This document shows, piece by piece, positions 43,745 through 52,636 of a stretch of DNA of 64,000 nt (positions are counted from its first letter, which is position 1; each line of letters opens with the position of its first letter). The notes below the pieces were generated by a model. It had not been told where the DNA came from. It was given only the letters and a program-made list of their open reading frames with translations, and made no database searches. A program made the position numbers and the translations under genes. This stretch comes from Acidaminococcus fermentans (lineage in GTDB: Bacteria > Bacillota > Negativicutes > Acidaminococcales > Acidaminococcaceae). Location: the NCBI RefSeq assembly GCF_009696675.1, contig NZ_VULN01000002.1, positions 1 to 64,000 of the forward strand, given 5' to 3'.

Positions 43745-46700
43745 TTAAATCATGATCTCCCTCTTCGCCAGATTCTCGTCGAAGAAGCCTTTTTTCTTTT
43801 CTGCTTTGGGAGCGGGAGCCGGGGCGGCGCTGGTGCGGATGTTCTCCACAAACAGCAGCAGCCGGTTGGTCACGTTCACGTCGCTGACCCCGCTGTCGAA
43901 GTCCAGGCTCAGCAGGTTCATGTGGGGATAGAGGGATTTGATCTTCTTTTCAATCCCCTTGGAGATGATGTGGTTGGCGATGCAGCCGAAAGGCTGGAGG
44001 CTGATCACATTCTCGATGCCGTGCTTGGCGAAGTTCACCACTTCCGCCGGCAGCAGCCACCCTTCCCCGAACTGGGCGGCCATGTTGATGATGTTCTTCC
44101 CGTCGTTGGCCAGTTCGAAAATGTCCTCGATGGGAGTGAAGTATCGGAATTCTTCACCGATCTCGTTGAACTTCTTCACCTGCTTGTTCACCCACATGTA
44201 CAGCACATCGGCGATCACATTGGGCATATGGTGCCGTTCCAGGCCGAATTTCCGGTTGGTGATCCGGTTCACGAAGGCCTGCATGAAGAAGGGTGTCAGG
44301 AGAGGCGGCATCACTTCGATGGAATGCTCCATGAGCCAGCCAGTGATGTTCTTATGGGCGAAGGCGTTGAATTTCAGGTAAATCTCCCCTACGATCCCCA
44401 CCTGGGGCAGCCGCACATCCGGTTTGGCCAGGTCGTTGAATTCCGCCGCCGCTTCCTTCAGCAGCTTCAGAAGGCCGCTGGAGCTGTTGGCTTCGATTTC
44501 CTTCTTGGCCAGATCCAGGTACTTGTCCTTCAGTTCTTCTGCCTTGCCCTTTACGGTTTCCCGGACTACGGAGGCATTGAAGAACTTGGCCAGGCAGTCG
44601 GAGAACAATACGGTGGAAACGGTGATCTTGGCAATCTTCAGCCAGTTCAGTTCAAACCCCGGCTGGTCGTTCTGGATGTTCTTGCTGGTGGCCAGGGACA
44701 GCACCGGGGTGTCCTTGAACCCGGCAGAAATCAGGGCGTGCTTGATGAGACCGAAATAGTTGGAGGCTCGGCACTGGCCGCCGGTCTGGGTAATGGCCAC
44801 AGCCGTGTGGGAGGGGTCGTATTTCCCGGACTGGAGCGCCCGGATAAAGTCCCCCACCACCAGGGTGGCCGGGTAGCATACTTCGTTGTTGGCGAATTTC
44901 AGCCCCAGATCCGCACTTTGGACAGTGCTTTCCGGCAGGGTTTCCACATGGAAGCCTGCATTCTTCATCACCGAAGGGATCAGCGGGGAGATGAAGGGAG
45001 TGAAATAGGGAGCCAGGATGGTGTAGTCCCGCATGCTCTTTTCGAAGCGGGGAGGCTGTTCGAAGGGGGTGGAAGTGAATTTGGCATCCCGGTTGTACCG
45101 GATGCTTTCCACCACGGACCGGACCCGCAGTTTCAGGGAGCCGATATTGGACACATCGTCGATCTTCAGCAGGGTCAGGGCCTTCCCGTGACGCTGGAGG
45201 ATGCCCCGGACTTCGTCCTGGAGGAAGGCATCCGGGCCGCAGCCGAAGGAGGTCATTTCCATAAAGTGGACGCTGTTGTCCTGACGGGCCACCCAGTCGG
45301 CAGCCTTGGAAATCCGGTTGATATAGGCCCACTGGCGGACCAGATAGGAATCATCGATGGTGATGGTGCTGTCATCCCGGACCAGGTCCTCGTTGATCAC
45401 ATTGATGCCCATGGCTGCAATGGATTCGCTGAGTTTGTGCTGGATCAGGGGGTCCGTATGGTAGGGACGTCCTGCCAGCAGGATGGTCAGCTGTTTATTG
45501 TCCCGGCTTTTCCGGAGAATTTCCTCATTCTTTGCCTTGATGGCCCGGCCGTATTCTTCCTGGGCCTTCAGGGCCGCCTTCAGGGCCTTGTCCGCGGTGA
45601 ACCGGTCAAAGCCGATGTAGCTCAGGTATTTCCGAATCTGCTTCTTCAGCAGGGATTCATCCTGGAAGTTGATGGGCGGGGAATCAATGGGGATCTCCGT
45701 GTTCACCACGCTTTTGATCACGTCGGAATAGCCGGAGACCACCGGGCAGTTGTAGCTGTTCAGCTGCCGCTTGTCATCCTGCCGTTCGTAGATCACATAG
45801 GGCATGAAGATCCGGTTCACCCGCTTCCGGATCAGGTTGTTGATGTGGCCGTGGACCAGTTTGGCCGGGAAGCAGATGTTGTCGCTCATCACATCGTGGA
45901 TCCCGCCTTCGTAGTTCTTGAAGGTGGAGGGATCGGACAGCTGGACCTTCAGGCCGCAGGTGGTGAACAGGGCATGCCAGAAGGGATAATCCTCGTAGAT
46001 GTTCAGGCACCGGGGAATCCCGATGACCCGCTGGGCATCCTCGTTTACCGGACGGTCGAAGAGCAGCTTGTATTTGTAGTCGTAGATGTTTTCTCCGGGC
46101 TTGTGGTCTTCCCCGTTGTTGGTGAAGAATTTCTCACATTTGTTCCCGGAATAATAGATGCTGCCGTTGCTGAAGTTGTACTTCTTGATCAGGCAGTTGT
46201 TTTCGCAGCCGTGGCACTGGAGCTGGCTGTCAGTGTAGTTGGCCACATGGATCATGTCATCCAGGGTGGCTTCCCCTTCCGCCCGGCTCCGGGCAAACAG
46301 GGCACAGCCGTAGGCTCCCATGATTTCCGGGATGTTGCTCCGGTGGACAGTGGTGCCGGTCAGCAGTTCGAAGGCCCGGACCACCGCATCATTCTTCATG
46401 GTGCCTCCCTGGAGGACGATGTCGTTCCCCAGGTCATGGGTGTTCTGGAGCTTCAGCACCTTGTACAGGCAGTTCTTGATCACGGAATAGGCCAGACCGG
46501 CGGAAATGTCCCCGATGGTGACTCCTTCCCGGAGGCTCTGTTTTACCTTGGAGTTCATGAACACCGTGCACCGGGTACCCAGGTCGCAGGGTTCCTTGGC
46601 TTCACAGGCCAGTTTGGCAAAGTCGCTGACGGAATAGTTCAGCCCCTTGGCGAAGGTTTCCAGGAAGGTGCCGCAGCCGGAGGAGCAGGATTCGTTCAGT

Positions 46701-48031
46701 TCCATCCGGTTCAGGACCCCGTGGTCCACGAAAATGGCCTTCATGTCCTGGCCCCCGATGTCCAGGATAAAGGAAACGTCCTGGTGGATTTTCCGGGCGG
46801 CCAGATAATGGGCGATGGTCTCGATGATGCCAGTCTTCAGGTCGAAGGCGGCTTTGATCAGGTCTTCCCCGTAGCCGGTGGAACAGCTGCCCAGGATCCG
46901 GGGGTTGGCTCCCACCTTCAGGCATTCTGCATAGAACGCTTCGAAGGCTTCCTGGACGGCGCCGATGGGATTCCCGTTGTTGGGCCCGTAATGGGTGTAC
47001 AGGATCCGGTCTTCCGGGTCCGTAACCACCAGCTTGGTGGTGGTGGAGCCGGAGTCGATGCCCACATAGACTGCGTCGGTTTCCGGGGTGAGAGGGGTCA
47101 GCTGGATGGCGTCCGCTTCCTTGGCCTTTTTCCAGGCGGCATAGTCTTCCGGGGATTTGAAAATGGGAGGCAGGATGTCATCGGACCGGACGGCCACTTT
47201 GGGAGCGCTTTCCAGTTTTTCCACCAGCTGGTCGAAAGTGATGGAAGGAGCGTCTGCCGCACTGAGGGCAGTGCCGTAGGCCGGAATCAGATTGGCGTTG
47301 TCCGGCACCACGAAATTCACATAGGGGATCTGGAGACAGTCCATGAGAGCCTTCCGCAGAGCGGGCATAAAGGTCAAAGGACCGCCGCAGAGCAGGATCT
47401 TGGGCTCGATGGTGCAGCCGTGGCTCAGGGTGGAAATCACCTGGACCGCCACTGCATGGAAAATGGAAATGGCAATGTCTTCCCGGCTCACGTTCTTGGC
47501 CAGCAGGTTCTGGATATCCGTTTTGGCAAAAACTCCGCAGCGGGAAGCGATGTAGTGGACGTGCTGGGCCATTTCCGCCAGCCCGTTCAGCTGTTCGATG
47601 GGAATCCCCAACAGCACAGCCATCTGATCCAGGAAGGCCCCGGTGCCACCGGCACAGTTCCCGTTCATCCGCAGATCACAGCTGCCATCTTTTTTAATAT
47701 ACACGATTTTGGCGTCTTCGCCGCCGATGTCGATCAGGGTGGCCACGTCCGGATATTTGGCTTTGACGAATTTGGTGGCGGCGATGACTTCCTGTTCAAA
47801 AGGAATGTTGAATTTTTCCGCCACCCCCATGCCCACGGAACCAGTGATCTTCAGCTTCAGGCTGGCGGCTCCGATCTGGGAACGCAAAGTCTGCAGTTCT
47901 TCCCGCAAAACGCCAGCCACATTGGCCTGGTGCCGCTTGTAGCGGGAAAACACCACATGGGAATGATTGTCCAGCACGACGATTTTACACGTGGTGGACC
48001 CGATGTCTAAACCTACACGATACGTACTCAT
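43745..48031 (-). CDS. Giant acyl-CoA dehydratase activase fusion (BadF/BcrA ATPase plus reductase-like half)
   Basis: A 1,428-residue protein. Residues about 1-260 form an ASKHA ATPase like the 2-hydroxyglutaryl-CoA dehydratase activator (GLDIGSTTCKIVVLD, DIGGEDAKIV, GGTGAFLDQM). A second such unit spans about 310-570 (GIDSGSTTTKLVV, DIGGQDMKAIF, SGCGTFLETF). A Cys-rich stretch (GCENNC, NKCEKFF) follows. The C-terminal 750 residues resemble DUF2229/HgdB-type cluster proteins, with Cys in ICFPAKLVHGH, SFGCGPDAF, EVCYPATLVVGDF and TGGQCRASNY. ATP-driven low-potential electron transfer is expected; the substrate is unknown. Start 48031 follows GAGG. No partner gene is adjacent. Confidence 0.85.
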   Translation of the reverse strand: MSTYRVGLDIGSTTCKIVVLDNHSHVVFSRYKRHQANVAGVLREELQTLRSQIGAASLKLKITGSVGMGVAEKFNIPFEQEVIAATKFVKAKYPDVATLIDIGGEDAKIVYIKKDGSCDLRMNGNCAGGTGAFLDQMAVLLGIPIEQLNGLAEMAQHVHYIASRCGVFAKTDIQNLLAKNVSREDIAISIFHAVAVQVISTLSHGCTIEPKILLCGGPLTFMPALRKALMDCLQIPYVNFVVPDNANLIPAYGTALSAADAPSITFDQLVEKLESAPKVAVRSDDILPPIFKSPEDYAAWKKAKEADAIQLTPLTPETDAVYVGIDSGSTTTKLVVTDPEDRILYTHYGPNNGNPIGAVQEAFEAFYAECLKVGANPRILGSCSTGYGEDLIKAAFDLKTGIIETIAHYLAARKIHQDVSFILDIGGQDMKAIFVDHGVLNRMELNESCSSGCGTFLETFAKGLNYSVSDFAKLACEAKEPCDLGTRCTVFMNSKVKQSLREGVTIGDISAGLAYSVIKNCLYKVLKLQNTHDLGNDIVLQGGTMKNDAVVRAFELLTGTTVHRSNIPEIMGAYGCALFARSRAEGEATLDDMIHVANYTDSQLQCHGCENNCLIKKYNFSNGSIYYSGNKCEKFFTNNGEDHKPGENIYDYKYKLLFDRPVNEDAQRVIGIPRCLNIYEDYPFWHALFTTCGLKVQLSDPSTFKNYEGGIHDVMSDNICFPAKLVHGHINNLIRKRVNRIFMPYVIYERQDDKRQLNSYNCPVVSGYSDVIKSVVNTEIPIDSPPINFQDESLLKKQIRKYLSYIGFDRFTADKALKAALKAQEEYGRAIKAKNEEILRKSRDNKQLTILLAGRPYHTDPLIQHKLSESIAAMGINVINEDLVRDDSTITIDDSYLVRQWAYINRISKAADWVARQDNSVHFMEMTSFGCGPDAFLQDEVRGILQRHGKALTLLKIDDVSNIGSLKLRVRSVVESIRYNRDAKFTSTPFEQPPRFEKSMRDYTILAPYFTPFISPLIPSVMKNAGFHVETLPESTVQSADLGLKFANNEVCYPATLVVGDFIRALQSGKYDPSHTAVAITQTGGQCRASNYFGLIKHALISAGFKDTPVLSLATSKNIQNDQPGFELNWLKIAKITVSTVLFSDCLAKFFNASVVRETVKGKAEELKDKYLDLAKKEIEANSSSGLLKLLKEAAAEFNDLAKPDVRLPQVGIVGEIYLKFNAFAHKNITGWLMEHSIEVMPPLLTPFFMQAFVNRITNRKFGLERHHMPNVIADVLYMWVNKQVKKFNEIGEEFRYFTPIEDIFELANDGKNIINMAAQFGEGWLLPAEVVNFAKHGIENVISLQPFGCIANHIISKGIEKKIKSLYPHMNLLSLDFDSGVSDVNVTNRLLLFVENIRTSAAPAPAPKAEKKKGFFDENLAKREIMI

Positions 48032-48257
48032 AATGCACCTCATCTTAAAGTGTATTTAATTATAGCACAAATCCCGGAGAACTCCAGTGGTTAATCCAAC
48101 ATAGGGTATGTGGCAGCAGGTCCTGAATGAAACCCTTATCGCAGTGCAGAGTGAAGGGGGCAGAGGATTCCCTCCAAGCCCGGTGTTGGGGGCATAAGGC
48201 CCTGAAAGGATAATTGTGATACAATGACAGAAGACAAAGAAAGGGAAGGAATCCATC

Positions 48258-49106
48258 ATGGGAATTTCAGTAAGGAAACTTCTCCCAGTCTGCCTGGCCG
48301 CCTGGCTGCCGGCGGCTGCCGCCTGGGGATGCACTCTGTTCGGAGCTCAGGGGAGCCGGGTCTTGGGAGGGGGAAGTCTGCTTGTAAAGAATCGGGACTG
48401 GCGGCCGGAATATCAGGAAATGCGGCTGGTCCAGGGACCTTTATACCGGTATTATGGAATCTATGGGGGAGCGGAAAACCATATGGCTCTCAAAGGCGGG
48501 GTTAATGAAGCCGGCCTGGCGGTGTTCTCAGCATCTGCCAGCAGCATCCCGCGAAAGGAACGGCTGGCCATGGGGCCTTGGGGAAAGGGGGCGCTGAAAG
48601 AACTTCTGGGCAGCTGTGCCACAGTAGAAGAGGCGCTGGCCAGGGGTACGGATTTGGGAGGTCCCAAATTCCTGCTGCTGGCAGATGCTTCTGAACTGGC
48701 CTGGGTGGAAGTGGGGGATCATGACCAGGTGGCTGTGCGCCGGGTCAGCAACGGTACCCTTTCCCATACCAATTTTTATCTGAGCCCGGAGTTCCAGCGT
48801 CTGAATCTGAAAGAGGGCGTTTCGGCTCGGCACCGGTACCGCCGGATCGAAGAACTGCTGGCAAGCCAGCAGACCCCGTATGTGTTGGAAGATTTGATCC
48901 GCTTCAGCCAAGACAAGGCGGAAGGACCGGACAACAGCATCTGGCGGCTGGGCAGCCGGCCGGACGGACCTCAGACCCTTGCTGCTTTTGGGGTGTGGCT
49001 GCATCCGGGAGCTCGGCCGGATGTGTTTGTCAAGATCCGCTACAGCCCCGGAGACCAGGGAAGGGAGGATGAGTATCAGCTGGATGGAGAACATTTATTT
49101 CCCTGA
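48258..49106 (+). CDS. Exported Ntn-hydrolase (linear amide C-N hydrolase / C45 family)
   Basis: A 282-residue protein with a signal peptide (MGISVRKLLPVCLAAWLPAA) predicted to be cut before Cys25 in AAAWG-CTLFG. That would make Cys25 the N-terminal nucleophile of the Ntn fold. The following VKNRDW and NEAGLAVFSAS match the choloylglycine hydrolase/acyltransferase-like superfamily. Likely substrates are N-acyl amides such as bile-salt conjugates, N-acyl amino acids or beta-lactam side chains, but none is proven. The cell location is the periplasm or outside. A SpoVB-type flippase follows after 121 bp with no clear terminator. Confidence 0.78.
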   Translation: MGISVRKLLPVCLAAWLPAAAAWGCTLFGAQGSRVLGGGSLLVKNRDWRPEYQEMRLVQGPLYRYYGIYGGAENHMALKGGVNEAGLAVFSASASSIPRKERLAMGPWGKGALKELLGSCATVEEALARGTDLGGPKFLLLADASELAWVEVGDHDQVAVRRVSNGTLSHTNFYLSPEFQRLNLKEGVSARHRYRRIEELLASQQTPYVLEDLIRFSQDKAEGPDNSIWRLGSRPDGPQTLAAFGVWLHPGARPDVFVKIRYSPGDQGREDEYQLDGEHLFP

Positions 49107-49170
49107 TCCATGGGAGAAATGCCCACAACCTGCCAAAATATGATAAAATAATACAATTACAGTGCAAATC

Positions 49171-49202
49171 CCAGGAGCCCGGCGGACCCGTCGGGGTTCC
49201 TG
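49171..49202 (+). promoter_or_regulatory. Hairpin in the leader of the flippase gene
   Basis: CAGGAGCCCGGCGG pairs with CCGTCGGGGTTCCTG (G-U pairs allowed), 25 nt before the ATG. The role is unknown; no T-run follows. Confidence 0.35.
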
Positions 49203-49227
49203 CAGAAACCGATAAAGGAAGGGCAGT

Positions 49228-50841
49228 ATGGAACAGCAAGGACAAACTTCCGGCAACAGCAAGACGAAAAAATTTTTGAAGGGTACTTTGATTCTCACCA
49301 TTTCCAGCATCGTGGTGAAGGTGATCGGGGCCCTGAACTGGGTGATCCTCTCCCGGGTCATGGGGGGCGAAGGCATTGGTCTGTACCAGATGGGCTTCCC
49401 CATCTATCTCATGGCCATCACCGTTTCTTCCGCCGGGATCCCGGTGGCCATTTCCATCATCACCGCGGAAAAAGTGGCCAAGGAGGACTATACCGGGGCC
49501 CAGCGGGTGTTCCGGGTATCCCTGCGGATGCTGTTCTGCACCGGACTGTTCTTCTCCCTGTGCCTGCTGGTGATGGCCAGATGGCTGGTGTCTTCCGGGA
49601 TCATCCCGGATCCCCGGGCCTACTATTCCATCATCGCCCTGGCACCGGCGGTGTTCTTCGTTACCTTCCTTTCCAGCTTCCGGGGGTACTTCCAGGGCTG
49701 GCAGATCATGACTCCCACCGCCTGTTCGGAAATCACCGAGCAGCTGGTCCGGGTGGTCACCATGATCGCCTTTTCCTATCTGCTGATGCCCTACGGTCTC
49801 ACCTATGCGGCAGCCGGGGCCAGCATGGGGGCTGGGGCCGGGGCCCTGTGCGGCCTCCTGCTCCTCCAGGTGTTCTACCTCCGGCTGAAGCACAAATTCT
49901 TCCCCAAAGGGGAACAGAAGGTGCCGGAAGCGGAACAGGAACCGGCCGGGAAAATCATCCGCCGGCTCATCGCCCTGGCCCTGCCCGTATCCATGTCCAG
50001 CCTGATGCTGCCCATTGTGTCCAACCTGGACATGATGATCGTGCCCCGGCGGCTCATGGTGGGAGGCTGGTCCATGTCCGAAGCCACCACTCTGTTCGGG
50101 TATCTCACCGGCATGGCGGTGCCTCTCATCAACATGTCCACCATCCTGACGGCGGCTCTGTCCATCAGTCTGGTGCCTGCCATCAGTGAATCCCGGGTGC
50201 TGGAAGACAGGGAAGGGATCCGGGAAAAAGTGGCGGCGGCCTTCTCCGTGGCGGCGGTAATCACCATTCCCTGCAGCATCGGCCTTCATGTACTGGGAGG
50301 ACGGGTGGCGGCCCTGATTTATAACGCCCCCAAGGCCGGGCCCTCCATTGAGACCATGAGCTGGGCCATTTTCCTCCTGGGGCTCCATCAGGTGAGCACC
50401 GGGATCCTCCAGGGGTTGGGGAAGACCAAGATCCCGGTGATCAATATGATCATTGCGGCGGCTTCCAAAGTGCTCCTGAACTGGAACCTGACCCCCACCC
50501 TGGGAATCGTGGGGTCCTCCTGGGCCACTGTGGCGGATATCGGGATCGCCGCCATCCTGAACCTTTTCTTCATTAAAAAGTACACCGGCTTCTCCCTGGA
50601 ACTGAAGCAGCTGGGAAAAACCGCCCTGGCTGCCCTGGTCATGGGAGCGGCGGTGAAAGGCTTCCTGGCCCTGGTGCCCAACTGGGGTGCCTGGAGCATC
50701 TTGGGCGGCATGGCCGTAGCCATTCCCGTCTACGGCCTCCTGCTCCTGGTGCTGAAGACCATGCCCGAAGAAGAACTGAACCAGATCCCCTTCCTGGGAA
50801 GGAGAATGGTGATGGTGGGGAAGAAACTGAAATTGCTGTAA
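49228..50841 (+). CDS. Oligosaccharide flippase of the SpoVB/MurJ superfamily
   Basis: A 537-residue polytopic protein with about 14 membrane helices. The N-terminal half has GTLILTISSIVVKVIGALNW and RVMGGEGIGLYQMGFPIY, a signature of the SpoVB/PST group. The second half has MMIVPRRLMVGGWSMSEAT and QGLGKTKIPV. Relatives flip lipid-linked sugars such as lipid II. The specific cargo is unknown, and MurJ function is possible. A short cytoplasmic loop (residues about 225-250) separates the halves. AAAGGAAGGG precedes the ATG. Confidence 0.85.
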   Translation: MEQQGQTSGNSKTKKFLKGTLILTISSIVVKVIGALNWVILSRVMGGEGIGLYQMGFPIYLMAITVSSAGIPVAISIITAEKVAKEDYTGAQRVFRVSLRMLFCTGLFFSLCLLVMARWLVSSGIIPDPRAYYSIIALAPAVFFVTFLSSFRGYFQGWQIMTPTACSEITEQLVRVVTMIAFSYLLMPYGLTYAAAGASMGAGAGALCGLLLLQVFYLRLKHKFFPKGEQKVPEAEQEPAGKIIRRLIALALPVSMSSLMLPIVSNLDMMIVPRRLMVGGWSMSEATTLFGYLTGMAVPLINMSTILTAALSISLVPAISESRVLEDREGIREKVAAAFSVAAVITIPCSIGLHVLGGRVAALIYNAPKAGPSIETMSWAIFLLGLHQVSTGILQGLGKTKIPVINMIIAAASKVLLNWNLTPTLGIVGSSWATVADIGIAAILNLFFIKKYTGFSLELKQLGKTALAALVMGAAVKGFLALVPNWGAWSILGGMAVAIPVYGLLLLVLKTMPEEELNQIPFLGRRMVMVGKKLKLL

Positions 50842-50878
50842 AAAAGAGGCTGTTGCGCGTGCAACAGCCTCTTTTTTC
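50842..50878. terminator. Terminator shared by the flippase and ridA
   Basis: AAAAGAGGCTGTTGC / GCAACAGCCTCTTTTTT, GCTGYTGC family, between convergent genes. Confidence 0.88.
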
Positions 50879-51302
50879 ATTCCTTCTCCTTCACCACAGC
50901 CAGCAGGCTGATTTCCACCGGAGCGTTGCCCGGGAGCCCAGCCATGCCCAGGGCACAGCGGGCACACCGGCCGGCGTCTCCCAGTTCTTCCAGCAGGTAT
51001 TCAGAAGCAAAATCCGCCAGTTTGGGGTGGGCGGTAAAATCCGGAGCTCCGTTCACGTACACGTCCATCCGTAGGATCTTTTCCAGCATTTCTCCGGTCC
51101 GGAGCTGGTTCCGGGCGGCTGTCAGGGCATTGGCCGCCGCCTGGACCACCGCCTCCCGATAGGTTTCCAGGGGAACCGCCCCCTGGACTTTGCCCTGCAT
51201 GATCAGGACGCCTTCTTTCCTGGGGGTCATGCCGGCAGTGGCAATGAGCCGTCCGCTGCGGGCTGCCGGTACATATTTCCCCTGAGGGATGGGATTTTTC
51301 AT
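50877..51302 (-). CDS. ridA: RidA-family reactive-intermediate deaminase
   Basis: A 141-residue YjgF/RidA-fold protein that typically hydrolyses reactive enamines/imines released by PLP enzymes. Segments are YVPAARSGRLIATAGMTPRK, then ILRMDVYVNGAPDF and the C-terminal GLPGNAPVEISLLAV. The conserved Arg expected near residue 105 falls in GDAGRCARCALG, so the exact subfamily (Rid1-7) is uncertain. It is the last gene after two PLP enzymes, 15 bp downstream of the class V gene, with AAAGGAG upstream. Context supports detoxification of their products. Confidence 0.82.
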   Translation of the reverse strand: MKNPIPQGKYVPAARSGRLIATAGMTPRKEGVLIMQGKVQGAVPLETYREAVVQAAANALTAARNQLRTGEMLEKILRMDVYVNGAPDFTAHPKLADFASEYLLEELGDAGRCARCALGMAGLPGNAPVEISLLAVVKEKE

Positions 51303-51317
51303 TGGAAGACTCCTTTC

Positions 51318-52604
51318 TCAGCAGCCCTGGGCTTTGGCAATGTCCCAGGTGACTTCCAGGAAACGGTCGATATCGCTGAAGTCGTGGCAGTGGAGAGGGG
51401 ATACCCGCAGCAGGCCGGTGCGGCCCAGGGATTCCACGATCCGCTTGGAATATTCACTGGTGTTGATCCGTTCGAAGACCAGTACCCCCCGTTTGTCATA
51501 TTCTTCCCGGAGTGTGGTGTAATCCATCCCTTTCAGACCCATGGCCACCACCAGGTCCCGGCTGTCATCCACCGGTCCATCGAAATACAGCTCCACTCCC
51601 GGGATGTGGCGCAGACCCGGCAGGGCTTCGGTGCCTTCCAGCATCCGTTCCAACAGGCTGTTTTCGTGGGCGTGGCAGTACTGGAAACCTGTCACATACT
51701 GGGTACGCCGATCCTGGCTGTCTGTATAGTGACGGCCGATCCAGCAGATGTAGTCCACCATGGCACTCATGGCTGCGAAGTTGGCGTGAGGGTAGGTACC
51801 CAGCTCCCATTCCTTTTCCGGTTTGGCCAGCAGTTTGTCATGGGGCAGGGCGGCCACCCGGTCAGAGACGTATCCATAGCCGCAGCCCCGGATACCCATG
51901 GCTTTGTAGGGAGCGATCACCAGTCCGTCCAGCTGCAGGTCATGGGCGTACAGGGCTGCATGGGGAGCGTGCTGTACCGCATCAGAGAGGATGAACAGAT
52001 CCGGTTTGATCTGCCGGGCTTTTTCCACGATTTCCTTCATGGGGAACACTTTCCCGGAGATGTTGGAGGCACTCATGACACTGAGCAGGCAGGTGTCCTG
52101 GTCCACCAGCTTCAGGATTTCCTCCACATCCACCCCGCCGGTTTCCGGATTGGCCCTGGCCACCCGGAATTCCTTCCCGGTCTTTTCCGCATACATCCGG
52201 GCGGCATCGTAGGCGGAAGGATGCTCGATGGCCGTGGTGACCACATTGGTCCCCGGCACATTTTCCACAATGGCCCGGGTGATACTGAAGGTGACCTTGG
52301 AAGGGGTCAGTTCCGTCACCAGGGCTCCTTCTCCCGGGGCAGCGCCAAAAAGCACTTCCATCAGGTCCCGGATCCCCTTGTCCTTCACTTCATGGAGCTT
52401 CAGGGAAACATCATGATACCGGAGGGGACAGTCAGGGATCTGCTCATAGCGGGCCTTGGCTTCCACACAGGCTTTGAGACGGAGGGAGCCTCCAGAGTTT
52501 TCAAAGAACAGCCGTTTCCGGCCCAGGGGATTCTCATCCATATAACAGAATCTGCTTTTGATTTCCTTCTGCAGTTCCGGATCGAATACAAAATGTTTTT
52601 CCAT
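51318..52604 (-). CDS. Class V-fold PLP-dependent enzyme (cysteine desulfurase-like)
   Basis: A 428-residue PLP enzyme. It shows the class V aminotransferase/NifS fold: LFFENSGGSLRLKACVEAKA at the start, TAIEHPSAYDAARMYA near residue 125, FILSDAVQHAPHAAL near 205 and the PLP-Lys in VIAPYKAMGIRGCGYG near 235. The catalytic Cys loop of true desulfurases is not evident, so lyase, epimerase or transaminase activity is equally possible. It is flanked by a class I aminotransferase and ridA in one operon, suggesting catabolism of an amino acid. Confidence 0.78.
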   Translation of the reverse strand: MEKHFVFDPELQKEIKSRFCYMDENPLGRKRLFFENSGGSLRLKACVEAKARYEQIPDCPLRYHDVSLKLHEVKDKGIRDLMEVLFGAAPGEGALVTELTPSKVTFSITRAIVENVPGTNVVTTAIEHPSAYDAARMYAEKTGKEFRVARANPETGGVDVEEILKLVDQDTCLLSVMSASNISGKVFPMKEIVEKARQIKPDLFILSDAVQHAPHAALYAHDLQLDGLVIAPYKAMGIRGCGYGYVSDRVAALPHDKLLAKPEKEWELGTYPHANFAAMSAMVDYICWIGRHYTDSQDRRTQYVTGFQYCHAHENSLLERMLEGTEALPGLRHIPGVELYFDGPVDDSRDLVVAMGLKGMDYTTLREEYDKRGVLVFERINTSEYSKRIVESLGRTGLLRVSPLHCHDFSDIDRFLEVTWDIAKAQGC

Positions 52605-52636
52605 AGTTTGGCCTCCTGTACTGAATTTACCTGCTG

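Noticed and set aside
43661-48010. A 1,449-codon open frame on the plus strand
   Set aside because: It is exactly antisense to the activase gene. Its composition (Gly/His/Val/Pro-rich, no domain) is the mirror of GC-rich codon bias, and it lacks a proper ribosome binding site.
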